Assembly (NCBI RefSeq): GCF_000143415.4
Contig: NW_003314283.1
Span: 567,495-631,494 of the forward strand
Length of the DNA stretch: 64,000 nucleotides
Source: Selaginella moellendorffii
Taxonomy: Eukaryota > Streptophyta > Lycopodiopsida > Selaginellales > Selaginellaceae
Direction of reading: 5' to 3'
Numbering within the stretch: position 1 is the stretch's first letter; every line of letters starts with the position of its first letter. Shown here piece by piece: positions 10,799-22,339 of this stretch. The position numbers and the translations under genes are program-made. The notes under the pieces were generated by a model. The model made no database searches. It saw only the letters and a list, made by a program, of their open reading frames with translations, and had not been told where the DNA came from.

Positions 10799-11462
10799 AC
10801 ACAGAAAACCCTCGAAATATTTCCATTACCAGCGCTGGAGGAGCGGAGCTAGCTCGTCTAGATCGGCCGCGAGGTCATTCTTCCTAGGGTTCTGGAGATC
10901 GAGCAAAGAGGAGGAGGAAGAGGAGCTGCGCAGCTGCGTCGTGGATTATAGCTCTCTCACTCCATCCGCTGCTAGGCCAATCGATCGCCAGGTAGAAGAA
11001 GGCGCCGCCGACGATCATCACCTCAAGCTCTACCATGTTCGCCTCCAAGATCAGCTCCAGGAATTCCTGGACAAGACACTGGAGATTATCCGCGTGGAGG
11101 AGGAGCCAGATCCTGCTCCAGTGGCTGCTCCATCCCAGGAAGAAGACGATGGATTCCATCTCTTTGGGAAAGCTCCGGCTGGGATAACAATGATAGAGAG
11201 AGTCAGGGATGGATCTCTAGAGCACAGGGCTAGTGGCAAACGCTACATTCACAGTACAAGGGGGTGGTTTTCTAGTGGCAAGAACTCGTTAGAGAATGTA
11301 GTGATCGATGCTGAGAGTGTGAGAGTAGAGGCGGAGAAGGCGAGAGAGAAGGCTCTGGCAGCATGGAAGGATAGAATTTCTAGAAAGGAAGAAGCCATTG
11401 CTAGAGAGAACTCGAGGGTGGCGGCACTGAAACAAGTCAGGGGTGAGAAGTGGATTTGCTAG
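10326..11462 (+). CDS. Uncharacterised plant protein; C-terminal conserved helix, N-terminal part doubtful
   Basis: A 378-codon open frame runs from ATG 10326 to TAG 11460-11462. The C-terminal third looks like real protein: LQDQLQEFLDKTLEII, an acidic spacer, LFGKAPAGITMIERV, then a charged alpha-helical stretch VRVEAEKAREKALAAWKDRI and EEAIARENSRVAALKQVRGE ending KW. I recall a similar layout, with a terminal '..REEERVAELK.IRGERW', in plant nuclear proteins of unknown function. The first ~150 codons overlap, antisense, the DUF1350 fragment, which has stronger support there. The true start is thus probably downstream or in a spliced exon near 10.8-11.0 kb. If so, the two genes were originally divergent neighbours sharing a promoter. 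No function is proposed. Confidence 0.45.
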   Translation: MEQLQRKHHPQNGQLQQDLLCSVLESMLPGEGKQNHQCSPRERKKKEKIELTWISCQRPRVPCAFIAEFTKTLERKKNKHENEAIHRNSFTSILLDLSLELEATILSLRLPLELEELENLGLSRRRHHDAAAVANPVPALAEEAAQLGRVDSSHDSFKHRKPSKYFHYQRWRSGASSSRSAARSFFLGFWRSSKEEEEEELRSCVVDYSSLTPSAARPIDRQVEEGAADDHHLKLYHVRLQDQLQEFLDKTLEIIRVEEEPDPAPVAAPSQEEDDGFHLFGKAPAGITMIERVRDGSLEHRASGKRYIHSTRGWFSSGKNSLENVVIDAESVRVEAEKAREKALAAWKDRISRKEEAIARENSRVAALKQVRGEKWIC

Positions 11463-11628
11463 CTCAATTCATGTTCTTCATCAGAGAGAGAGAAGCCTTC
11501 TCGAAGGAGCAGCGATCGAGTTCACTAATGTAAGTTATTGATTTTTGACAATCCTGGGAGAAACTATTTCTTTCTCGTTTTCCTTGTGCTAAGCATGACA
11601 CGATGCGAACTTACAGGTTCTCAGATTT

Positions 11629-14307
11629 TTATACATTAGCGTTAAGAACCCAGACCGAATCAGTCAACCACTCTTTGAGATACAAAGACACGTTGTTGCC
11701 ACCAATCACTCCACATAATGGCTGTATCGCCCCCTCAACTTCTTGCCGTTTCGCCCCCTCAACCTTTTGCCGCTTCTGTGGGGGAAACCACCCATCACTA
11801 GGGAGTCGACTGGTAAAATAGTTGAAACCAGACTGTTCCAGATCCTCCTCCGTATGAGGCAAAACTGCCAGTTGCAGGAGTCCATTTTCTGAAGCAAGAT
11901 CTATAAGCCTGTTCAAACCTCCATCTTCTTTCTTCCTGCATTTCATCAAATCGAGAGCACTTGAAACTTCACCTTGAGTGGCCGCATCAGTCTTGGATTT
12001 CATATGTAATAAGCAAGGAATGAGCCGCCGCTTGGACTCATAGTCATTGGTGAGAAAAAACAACGCGTCTGGATGAAAGCCACCACCATCACCAGTCCAG
12101 AGAACCGTTGGAAATGCGTCAGCCTGCCTTTCAACGTCGTGGAGATACTTCTCAAGTGTATAACAGTCGGCGCCATGGGTGTGACTTTTACCGCACATCT
12201 TTGTCACAACTTCCGTTGCAACCCGTGCTTTCACCACCTTTGCCTTCTCGAAATATATTGCGGGAACTTCAAAAGTGCTGTTGCGCAGTTCCACACTGCA
12301 ATTCCGAAGAAAGCGAGAAACGAAGTCTATGGGAGCCTTTCCGTCCAATGCCTCAGCTAGCCTTTCAAACTCAAGACTCACTGTCGCATCGCTGCCTTGG
12401 CCCTTGGCTTTAAACTGCTGCTGAAAAAACTCACCGAAGCCTGTTGGCCGACTACAAAAGTAATGAAAAAGAGCTCGCAAGACAGCAGGTTCCTGAAGTT
12501 TGATCCAAGTGTCTCTATCCTGCTTTGCAAAGAACTTATCCAAGTCCTCCAACGCAACACTGTTTTCCGTGCTTAGCCAGGCTAACCCGGACTCCACAAG
12601 GCTCAGAGATGGATTGTTGATGTTGAGTACAGTGGATATGGACCCAAACATATGGTGATACACTATCACCTCTAGCTCCTTGAGCGCTGCAGCATTCCGA
12701 GTCCTTTCAAAAAACAGCTCCACATCCCTCAGGACCGTCTTATCCATGTAGACTTCCAATTCCGATTTGTTCTATACACCTTCCTGAGAATGACTGATCT
12801 TACTCGAGGTGCATATCTTCTCAAAAAAGTCAATCAGAAATTCTGTTGCCTGCTCCAAGGGACGCTTGCTCACAATGAACTGCTCAAGTGCTGTGACAAA
12901 GAACCTCTACCTCCCTTTGTACAAATCACAGACCCTCTGCATATCAATACCATCCACACTTCGGAGTAGTTTCCCAGCATAGAGCTTGAAGTCCTCGACA
13001 GTGATGAATCCACCAAATCCATGAAAGACGATAACAGAAGCTCTCCTCTTCAGAGTGGCAGAGATATCCTGTGCCACAGTAAGCATCCTAGCCCCGGTGC
13101 CTGCATAGTAGAATTGTCGAAATCCACTGCTTATCAGCGCCGGCACGAGAATATCTAGGAACGATCTCGTACCACTTCCAAGAGTTAACGAAGAAAATCG
13201 CTTTTCCAACCAGCGGTTTATCACCTGGCACTCGTCAAATATGATTGGACCATTCCACTTCGCTGTTACACGATCGCTCCCTATTAAACGATCGAGTACG
13301 TCCTGGAACTGACCTTCGATGGGTTTCAAATCCTCTTTAGTCCGTATAAGGTCTAAAAGTCTACCAGTGAGCGCCTTGAACGGATCTTTGAAGTTGTACA
13401 AGTACTCGAGCGAAGGCAATGCAACCTGCTTGAAGAGCCATGCTTGACCTGTCAAATAGCCCGTTTTCTCCAGCTGCCCCAGCAAATAAAACCTGCTAAT
13501 GAGCAAAGCTTTGAGACAGACTGCAGCACTAACGTCTGGAATGTCTCCGGTTGGATACAGCTCCAGCAACTTTGATGCCACTAACTTGAGATCTCCTGAA
13601 CCTTCAGCTCCAATACCAGTGTCGGAGACCCCCACAAAGAAGAGCCCACGCTGCGCTACAGCGATCTCATATAATGTCCTGGTCTTCCCCGATCCCGACA
13701 CGTTGAAGAGAACGGTGAGGATCGGCTGCGCTTTGGAAGTTCCCTCTAGGATACGCTTGGATGCTTCGAAAGGCTGGTCTAGTGCATGCCACAAGAGGCG
13801 GGGGCATTCGTCTGTAGGATCTTTTGGCAGTGGGACTTTACACGTTGGGAAAACGCATCCGCCTTGGGATGTTCAAGATTTGGCTTGCGCAACTCATGCC
13901 AAAACGTATCCAAGAGACTCTCTATATTTGCCACAGTCGCTCTGACTGGTTCTGCAAGAAACAAGTCAAAAATTTGCAAAAGAAACGCGCCTGGGGACCC
14001 AAAAAGGGACCAAGAGATCTAAAAAGGAAAGACAAACAATAGGCTTACCCTTCGACTTCAGTAAGCGATCCCGCAGCTGCTCCTTGTCCTTGCGCAGCTG
14101 CTCCTCCTTGTCGCGCAGCTGCTCCTCCTTGTTGCGCAGCTGCTCCTCCTTCTTGACCATCTTGGGATCATTTAGTTGCTCGAGTTGCCCCTCAACCGCA
14201 GTTATTTGGCCCTCAACCGCACTAATTTGGCCCTCAACCACAGCAATCTGCCGTTCAACTTCCCGGATTTCCCTTGACAAGCCAGAAACCGGATCATCCA
14301 CCTCCAT
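11629..14307 (-). pseudogene. Crinkler-type P-loop NTPase with coiled-coil N-terminus, broken by in-frame stops
   Basis: Minus strand. The N-terminal exon (ATG 14305-14307) is a coiled coil with tandem repeats: VEGQI(S/T)AVEGQ units followed by (N/D)KEEQLR units, ending at a donor near 14045. The next part is read in two frames around 13.8 kb (QRVKSHCQKILQTNAP versus VPLPKDPTDECPRLLWHALD), indicating a frameshift or an unrecognised intron. The NTPase has Walker A FNVSGSGKTRTLYEIA, an IIFDECQV Walker B-like motif, and FDECQ..NRWLEKRFSSL, resembling the NTPase of Crinkler (CRN/CR) effectors. LYKGR then TAG then RFFVTALEQFIV shows one in-frame stop (12907-12909), and a second TAG lies near 12772. 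The downstream 376 codons contain GGGFHPDALFFL and LIPCLLHMKSK, which could be a PD-(D/E)xK-like nuclease core. The stops make a full-length product unlikely. The CR family link is from motif memory, not alignment. Confidence 0.55.
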
Positions 14308-14554
14308 GGGCTCCGCTTGCGAAACCCTAGCTTTTAATGGTCAAATATTCCTTATTCCTCATCTTTGATTTTGTAGGACCATCGTACTGCAAGAAATATG
14401 ATCATTGGTTCTAACATTATAAACTTGAGAGCTGGGATTTGATTAAAATCCAAAAGTAACTTGCTCTTGCTGGCCAGATCTTGTGGGATCGATGCCATTG
14501 AACAAATTCGTTGAATTTCTTGTAATTTTGAGCATATGAAAACAGTCCGTACCA

Positions 14555-14614
14555 GGGGTGTAGCTCAAATGGTAGAGCATGCAATAGATCAGGGGATTGA
14601 TGCCCCTCTCCTCC
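14555..14614 (+). pseudogene. tRNA-Ala-like remnant lacking the anticodon arm
   Basis: The sequence GGGGTGTAGCTCAAATGGTA followed by GAGC has the A-box/D-arm of plant tRNA-Ala. It is followed, after only about 15 bases, by GGGGATTGATGCCCCTCTCC TCCA, a degraded T-arm and acceptor strand. The anticodon arm and variable loop are missing, so it cannot encode a working tRNA. It lies at the edge of the AT-rich transposon zone. Confidence 0.6.
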
Positions 14615-14639
14615 ACTTCCAAAATTAATTGAAGATAAT

Positions 14640-16115
14640 AGAGAGGAGAAATGCACTTGAAAAGAGGTCTAAAAGGAAAATCATTCACAAAAACAAAGTC
14701 AATCACAAAATGGAGGGGTCCTTGTGTGATTCCGTGCTCTCAACAGATGCACACTGATTGTGAGGTGTTTTAACTAAGACAACCATAGCAAAAATTCTTC
14801 CAATGGTTGTTATTTAAACTTTCCCAAACACTTTATAGTATATTCTAGTTTATTCTACCACCGTCTTGTGTTTATAAATTATAAACATGTTTATAATTAC
14901 AAATTTCTACTTTATCTATTAAATTAATAAATAATAGCAAAAAAATTTAATTCTTCTCACAGGGTTTTCAATTATATTAGAATATCCAAGCATCTTCTAG
15001 GTAGTTTAGTTTCCTTAGGCAAACCAAAAATATAAATTATTATTTATACCTTTGAACTTATCCCTCTATATTATCTTATATATTTAAAAAAATCATTTAT
15101 AATTTGTATTGTGTGAATGTTTCAATAAAAATCACTAGAACCCTAAAATCAATAGTGAGGGTATATTGATAACAGATAAATAGAACATTTCAAGGAGATA
15201 ATATCAAATTATATATATTTTTAGTATTTAAATTAAGATGGTTATTTATCATTTCTCTAGTATACATATGTCATAGGGATGTAGAGTTTCATTGATGCAC
15301 TATAAAAACTCTATAACTCATCTATGGTAGAGTTGAGTTTATTTTTGTAATTGCTATAAACTGATGATGCTAAGTTATGGGATTCATATTTGACAAATAA
15401 AGGGTTCTTTGCTTATTTAAAGAAACTATATCAAGGCTGTAAAAAGTGGGATTATAGGTTTATGAGGTTTATTATGACATATTTTTTAGATATGATGCAT
15501 GTGTAATAGCTGAAAAGGAATTAAGAACAAATTACAGGTTTGAAGTACTGTAATTACAAATTACAATATCTCCATCTGATATTCCTTGATATCTTGGCCC
15601 ATTGACCAATTACTTTCCATCCTTATGAAATAAAGGGATGATATAAGGTTCAAGTGTATAATTACAATTTTGATAATTATTAAATTTTATTCAATCTAAA
15701 CCATTCACTCTTATAAATAAGCTAAAGTTTTGGTGCACACTTATATACTATAAGCTATGCTGGCATATGATATTACATTATAGATATAAATATCTTTAAC
15801 ATTTTGTTTCACTATCCTAATTGTGGACCAGATCCATCTAAATATACTACTACATTACAAACATGTTGAAGTTTAGTTGTTAGCGACAATAACTTTCACT
15901 TCAGTGGAAGAATATGCCAACCATATTCTATAGTAAAAGTATATTTTAGAGTTTATATTACCTTTTGTCTAGCATTATATTGCGATTAGGGTAGAAAAAC
16001 CTATATATCCAGAACTAAATAAACTTGTTGGGATGTAATTAATGTGCACTATGAGCAATATGGGGATGTAATTGATGCACACCACCCTTGCATTAACTTG
16101 TTTTATCCTTCTAAT
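14640..16115. repeat. AT-rich transposon-derived sequence with repeats shared with 23.7-24.6 kb
   Basis: No gene is visible. Segments at 14,795-14,925 (AATGGTTGTTATTTAAAC, TAGTATATTCTAGTTTATTC, ATAAACATGTTTATAATTA) recur in the same order at about 24,410-24,570. The stretch 15,955-16,115 (TAGAAAAACCTATATATCC, then CACCACCCTTGCA) recurs at 23,720-23,870. An additional short segment at 14,980-15,050 matches 24,310-24,400 in inverted orientation. These are probably terminal or LTR-like parts of old retroelements that bracket the remnants between them. Confidence 0.5.
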
Positions 16116-16129
16116 AAAATTGTATAAAG

Positions 16130-18560
16130 ATTTGATGGAACATTAGATTTTATATTTGCTATACCACTTCAATTGTCACACCATATAATGTGTAGATGTC
16201 CAAAATCTTTTATTAAGTGTTTGAGCTAAGCAATTTGCTATCAAAGCAACCTTAGTGCAAAAATGTTTTATTTCTTGTTAGTTTAATTAATGGCTACCCC
16301 ACATAGTTGCAAATGGCAACCCCTTGTGGATTGATAACCTTGGTTTGTCACCCATGTCACATTGGTGTAGCACTTCCTTCATCAAGTAATACAATCCAAG
16401 ATTTATTATCTCTTTGAGATATCACAAATGTGCCTTGTTGCCTTCTAATATTTAGTTTATAGTTTTGCATGTAAATTCTTGAATTTAAACTTTTTGGAAA
16501 GTCATATAGTCCAATATTACTCAAACCCAAGTATCTCAAAACCCTTAACCAATTGGAAAAAAGGGGTGCACTCTTATTCATAAGCTATTTCCCTTTATAT
16601 TTAAACTCTTATAGATCGTCTTTTAAGTTATTCTTTTTTGTTGTTTATATTGTACTAAATTGACTTAACACAATAGTTGTATAACATATATTACTTCCTC
16701 ACAAGTGCTAAATACATTTGAGATTTCAATAAGAAACCTCATTAAGTTCCTTTTTTGCACTTTCCAAAGTTAAAGCAACAGTGACTATAGGTGTCCTTAC
16801 AAGATGATAATTTACCATGCCAAAATGCTACAAGATAAACTTAATATACTATTTTTAAATGGCAAATTTGATGCCTAAAAAGTATGTATTTCACCAAAAT
16901 CTTTCATAGGAAAGGTGTTTATTAGTGTAACCTTCAAACTTTAAATGGCTACCCTAGTAATCAACAAATCATTGATATAAAGGGTGATAATAAGGATATC
17001 CCCCCTCTCTCTTTATGTAAATAGCAGCACAATGAAAACTTTGCTGCTGCAAGGTTTTCTCAAATTTATGGTATCAGATGTAAAATGATTGCTTTAATCT
17101 ATACAAAGGCCTTTTGAATGTTTTGTCATAGTCACTATAACTAGGAAAGATTGCAAAAATGCATATAAAGATTTCTTTGGCAAACTCACCATAGAAAAAA
17201 ACAATTTTGATATTTATTTAATGGATTTTCTAACCTTACATCCACATGAGGCATCATATACTTTGAGTGTTTGATTCTCAACAAGAGAATCCATCTCATT
17301 TTGAATGATTATATGCCGAAATTGTAAATCAAGGCCTTGGATGGCCTCTTTAAATATAAAATGTTTTTGTTGACAAATATACACAATTTGAACCTCATCT
17401 TGATCAAGCAGGAAGGTGACATTTCTAATGTTTTTTAAGATGGTCTATGTGTGTATGGATTGTCAAGAATCTCCATAGGGTTAGGCATACCTCTTCAATG
17501 AGGCGCTTACAAATTGGTTATGTTACTAAGCAATTTCATCTTTCTTTGCAAGTTGACCAATATCACAATGAAATTCAATATTATGACTTTTATTATCACC
17601 ATCTCTACCGTCATCATGGTATGGGAAGCCAAAAGGAATAGCAAACATGAAAAGATTTTTATTTATAAAGCATATAAACTTTGGTTTCACTGCCTCATTA
17701 TGTGTGAAATCATTTTTCATAAAAATGATATTAATACTAACAAGTGTAGCTTTGGTAATTGGATCCTAGAATTTATGTCCTTTGTAACTTTATTCCTTAT
17801 CACTAGCATAGCTAATGAAGATAAACTTTTTGCTCTTGAGATTAAGCTTTTTACGTAGTATATCTTAGACTTGAGTAAAAATTGTGCAATTAAACACGTG
17901 AAAATAAGATATTCTAGGCTTCCTTCCAAACCAAACTTTTTTAACAGTTTACCTGCCTTTGAGCACAAGAGTGGGCAATTGGTTTTAAAGCTATAGCAAT
18001 TGCCTATTACCAAAATTTTTGCTCAACTTCACACCAAAAAGGAGGTTATGTGCTATATTCAATTTCTATTTCACATGATATTAGATTTTATATGCATGAC
18101 AAAAATTGCAAAGGGCATTATTAAGGTATTCCTTTCGTCCATAGGTTTGTAATGCTTTGATCTTTCATTTGAGTTTCATTTTAACAAAAGTTGTGTAGTG
18201 TTTGAAGGCTTCCACAACTTTATCCTTTCCCTATAAGAAGAAGATGTAAGTCTTATAGTGAGAGTCATAAAGTATTTCATACCAAAATAGCTAGGAATAT
18301 TTATAGGCTTATATAAACTAGAGTGAACAAATTCAAGTGGTTGACTAGTTTGACATTGTGACGAAATAAAGTTTTGATAGTGATGTTTGTCTAGCATGTA
18401 GGACTTATAAAAGTTTCATATGGCTATACTCTCAAGGTCTAAACCCACCACTATATCCTTTGGATCTAACTCTTGCAAAGCTTTGTGATTTGTATGTCCA
18501 AAGTGACAATGCTAGATATGAACTTTATTATTAGACACCTACTCAACATTTATCACTTGT
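16130..18560 (-). mobile_element. Decayed Ty1/copia retrotransposon (pol fragments)
   Basis: Read on the minus strand, degraded but ordered copia pol pieces are visible. At 18,560-18,200 there is a GAG-pre-integrase/integrase start (HFGHTNHKALQELDPKDIV, then CQTSQPLEFVHSSLYKPINI and SYFGMKYFMTLTI). At about 17,250-16,850 there is reverse transcriptase with PLYRLKQSFYIWYHKFEKTL, the family LYGLKQ..R.WY motif, a disrupted YVDDLL region, and MKDFGEIHTF, the family DLGE..YFLG motif. At about 16,270-16,130 lies RNase H with KHLIKDFGHLHIIWCDN, the family CDNQSA site, disrupted by a stop. Stops and frameshifts occur throughout, so no protein can be made. The order integrase-RT-RNase H along the minus strand proves the Ty1/copia class rather than Ty3/gypsy. 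Confidence 0.8.
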
Positions 18561-18951
18561 TACTCATAAGAGGATACTTGATAGAGACTCCCTTGATATT
18601 GGTGCATGCTTTACACATCATCTCACTCTTAAATGTGTTCAAAACACAATAAGAAACTCCTCTATAGAAAAAACTCAATACATCATGGTTATGTGTGTGA
18701 TGGATCTAGAGACTCTGATATGGAGTCCTCCTCATCTCTCCAAGAATGTTTCTACTTTGGGTAATTATAAACTTTTAACTCAGGCAAACTCTCATTGTAA
18801 ATAAGCTTTAGGAAAACCACAAGTAAATTTTGTGCCTCCACACTCACCCACACTCATTAAGAAGAGTTACTTGTGTCTTACCATCTAAAATCATCATAGT
18901 GCCCAAACACAATGATGTGTTTTGCAATCCACTACTTCATGCCAAGACCAT

Positions 18952-19460
18952 CTAAAGATGACATAGTCTCCATTGTGTGAAGTTTAGTAGCCCCATAATC
19001 AACCACCAAGAATCAAACACAATATCCACACCTTGGATTGAAATGTGTACACCTTTACAAATACATGCTAGAACAATAGTATGATTAGCAAAAGTTTTGA
19101 ACACAACTGCAATAGTAGAAAAGATCTTTAGGCCAAGGTGGTGCAAGAGGTGTAAGGAAATGACATTGCTCCTAGACTCAGAGTCTAAGAGTGCTCCATC
19201 TTTTTTAGTCCCAACAATCATGATCAGTATGATAAAGGCTTTTGGATATAGTTGAATTGGACAATCCATGAGCTCCATTTGATCATTGGTAGGGGCTGGA
19301 GAAGCATTGTGGGCAGTTTGTAAGTGAGAAAACTAGTCCATTTGGTCAACCAAGCTTGAGACACACTGGAGTAAGTCACCGAGAGAAACCTAGAGTTGAA
19401 GAGCCTAAATCTACTCCAAAAAGTGTACTGGCTATATGACTGGGGCGAGGATGTGATCAC
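18952..19460 (-). mobile_element. Ty3/gypsy-type aspartic protease remnant
   Basis: On the minus strand, GALLDSESRSNVISLHLLHH LGL matches the gypsy retropepsin start, where family members have a D-S-G triad and 'NFIS..LA..LGL'. It is followed by FKTFANHTIVLACICKGVHI and SIQGVDIVFD, matching the family's 'F.V..ANG....C.G.C..V.I.IQG' block. The catalytic Gly of the DSG triad appears as Glu here, so this is a dead fragment. It sits immediately upstream, in minus-strand sense, of the copia remnant but belongs to a different superfamily, which implies nested or adjacent insertions. Confidence 0.55.
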
Positions 19461-21104
19461 TATGGTGCCCAGTTTGGGTGTAAGCTGCGAAATATCCTAA
19501 AAATAGGGAACACTCTATCACAAATTGCTAGGCATATTCCCTCTCAGTTGAGGAGAAACAACAAGACCTATAGCTGCCACTGTAGATGCCCACAGTAAAG
19601 GCAATTGCATTGCCACTGGAATAGGTCTAGTACTTGAGCTTGGCTAAGTCTATATTTGTTCCATCTTGACTATGGCATAAATGTGCTTCTTCTTGCCACC
19701 TCCTATGACAATTGCAATAATGGTTATCATGTTAACCCTTGTGATTGCCTTGCCACGATCTTGCAACGTTGAGGGAGATTCAAAGGCCTTTCACTGAGGT
19801 GTTGCTTAGTAACCATCTGTCTGGAGGTTTGAGTTGTTTGCTAGTGGTTGTGTCATAGTTTGTTATTGCTTCTCAGGATGTTGCTTTGGATGTAACTTTT
19901 AGCAATGATCATCATTGTGGCATGAAGATTCTTTGAATATTCATGGAAATTCTCTAAATATTCCCTTCAATGAATATTCTAAGTGTGAAAGAGGATATTT
20001 AATGTGGGAAGGTATATAACTTTATTCCCCACAAGTTTAAGGCATGATGTATTGAATTTTGGCTATGGAAGAGTTTTTTACTGTGTTTTGAGAATGTTTG
20101 AGAGTGAGATAGTGTGTAAAACATACACCAAAATGGCAACTACGGTGGGATGGGCAATTCCTAATCAGCCCATCTTATTTCCATGCATTTTGTTTTTTAT
20201 TCTTGAGAGTTGTGAGGAATTCAAGCATAATTTTTGTTTTTGGTGGTAGGTTCTATGTCTAGGGGCACTTTGGGAGTCAAATGAGTTTTCTTGAGCATGG
20301 GATTTATTACCATTCTCATGAAATTCCTTTGCTTTCTTTGGGTTTTGGGACTTATGATTGAAAATTTTCATCCTTGTGGTTTAATTTTTTATTTTTTGTT
20401 AAATTGAGTAAATGGATTTATCGATCTCATCCTTTTCTATCCTTTGGCATCATAAATCTACAGATTTAGTGTAGAAATCAAGACATACAAGGAGATATAA
20501 ATTGCATGCTAATAGGATTATGTTTAATTATGTTATACATTCTTTAGAAGCCATCATTTTCCATAAATCTTTATGGAGCCTGATAGCTCCACTCCTATGG
20601 TTTTTAGTGAGCTCTTTCTTGGTTGATTTGGTTCATTTATTTAACAAATTCTCATCATTTTTCTATTGTTGAGGGTTTAAGCAATTCTTTTTTTTTGTCT
20701 TGCAGTTTCTAAGAAAATTTTATTGGATTTTTTTTTTTAATTCCTAGAAGGAAATTTGTCTTTATCTCATGAATTTTTGTATTGTGTGTTGAGAGATTTA
20801 ACATCATTTTTCTTTTGACATATATTATTCCTTTATTCCAAGCTCAAAGGTGATTCTCTCAGTTGCAAGGTGAACTAAATTTTCAGTAGTGCATCTCAAA
20901 TAACAAGTTTTATTTCTCAATCACAAATTCAAAGAGTGGGCATTTAGATCTCAACATGGACCAGCTAATAATTGATTTTCTCTAGCATACTGTAAATTTA
21001 TCTATGTTTAATCTTATTTTAGGGTTTCTCCCAAAGGATGACATTGACAATTTTGCTTAGTATTGTGCTTGCAATTATATCTAGACTTGAGATATTGTAG
21101 CGCA
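19461..21104. other. AT-rich sequence without identifiable genes
   Basis: Only short frames occur and none shows a recognisable domain. The composition matches the flanking transposon remnants, and the stretch is most likely more of the same decayed material. Confidence 0.4.
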
Positions 21105-22290
21105 CGTGGTTTTGACCCTTTATCCTATGGCGATTTACCATAGGATAACACCACGAAGCGGAACCTAAACCCTCTTTGTGCCACATGTCACATGCCACGT
21201 GTCCATGCCACGTGTCCACAGGAACCCGAGGTTCAGGGCCTTGGGCCACTGAACGAAGGAACGGTGCCAAATTCCCAAGCATGGAGCCGAGGAGTGACAG
21301 AACCGAATCACGGAGCAACTCCCGAGCATGAAGCCCAAGGAGCGAAGGGACAGGAGCCCAGAGCGACTTGGAACAGTCCTGGAGCAACCAACATCCCAAT
21401 GCCAGGACCAGCACACAAAACGGAGCCAAACGGAGTCTGGCGCTATTTCGGCATACCAGTGGCCTAACATGAGGATATGGGTACTCCACCAACTAGCATG
21501 GAATGGAACTTGGGCTTAGACCCAAGCCGGATGCAGAACAAGGACAGGCACGCAAGCAGGAGCTAGACTATGCCTCAGGTTGGTCGGCCATGCCTGACCT
21601 ACCCACTATCCCTACTATACATTTGGAACCCCCCATAACCCCCCCCCCCCCCCCCCCCCCTTGAGGAACACATGCTTTGAGCTTTCACCCCAAGCCTCCC
21701 TTAGTATCAGGAGTTAGTCTCTGGGACAAACTCGAAACTTACTAAATATGGAATGTCCTTAGATTGTAAATTTGGACACGGGACGAACACCATTATGTTC
21801 AGGCTGATCTCTACATTCCGTAGATATGCCAAATGAGCAAATCTGGACACTTTCCATAAATAGCATTTGGGACCGAAATGAGACTAACACAAAGGGCATG
21901 ATAGCGAGGGTGTTTGGCAAACACAGTAAGCTATCATGTAGCGATATTGAGGGACTAATCTCAATACGCGAGGGTTTTTGTCACTAGCAAGTGCAAGACA
22001 AAACGAGACGGGAACTCCTTACCGGGTTAAGTATGCTTAGCTAATAGCACGTAGGAATTCCGTCCTTATGCTCGTCTGGTCTAAGTACACTCGAAATGCC
22101 CAGCTAACTCCACTAGCACAAGAGGGGCTACTAAAGGGATCCAACTGTACCGATCTCCTGCCGTCATGGCAGTAAGGTAAGAGTGTCCGTAAGGACTGGT
22201 CGACAAGTAACTTTCGATACCCAAAGTCATATTCGCGACAGATATGGATATTCCTGAGAAAGAACAAGGTCAGTAACAGCTAAATTAACA
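21105..22290 (+). repeat. Unnamed repeat family, copy A (least decayed)
   Basis: A relatively GC-rich island within AT-rich DNA. It starts TTTTGACCCTTTATCCTATG, passes through GGAGCCAAACGGAGTCTGG, CTACCCACTATCCCTACTAT and CTTTGAGCTTTCACCCCAAG, and continues past AGTTAGTCTCTGGGACAAAC to about 22,290. Two other copies are at 36,040-36,770 and 38,740-39,300, aligned in the same orientation. A short related block also occurs at 49,960-50,030 inside the nested insertion. No long frame is conserved, so it may be an LTR or a non-autonomous element. Confidence 0.65.
21639..21660. repeat. Poly-C run of 22
   Basis: An uninterrupted run of 22 C follows ACCCCCCATAA inside repeat copy A. The related block at 49,990 has only a CCCCCC run in the same place, so the homopolymer expanded in this copy or is a sequencing artefact. 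Confidence 0.9.
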
Positions 22291-22339
22291 AATGCAACAT
22301 GCTACTTGGAGTTTATAAAATCGTTAGCAGGGAAAGTGC

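Noticed and set aside
17447-20371. Several 60-115 codon frames in the AT-rich zone
   Set aside because: AT-rich chance frames or parts of copia fossils; none has a start and motif that would support a gene.
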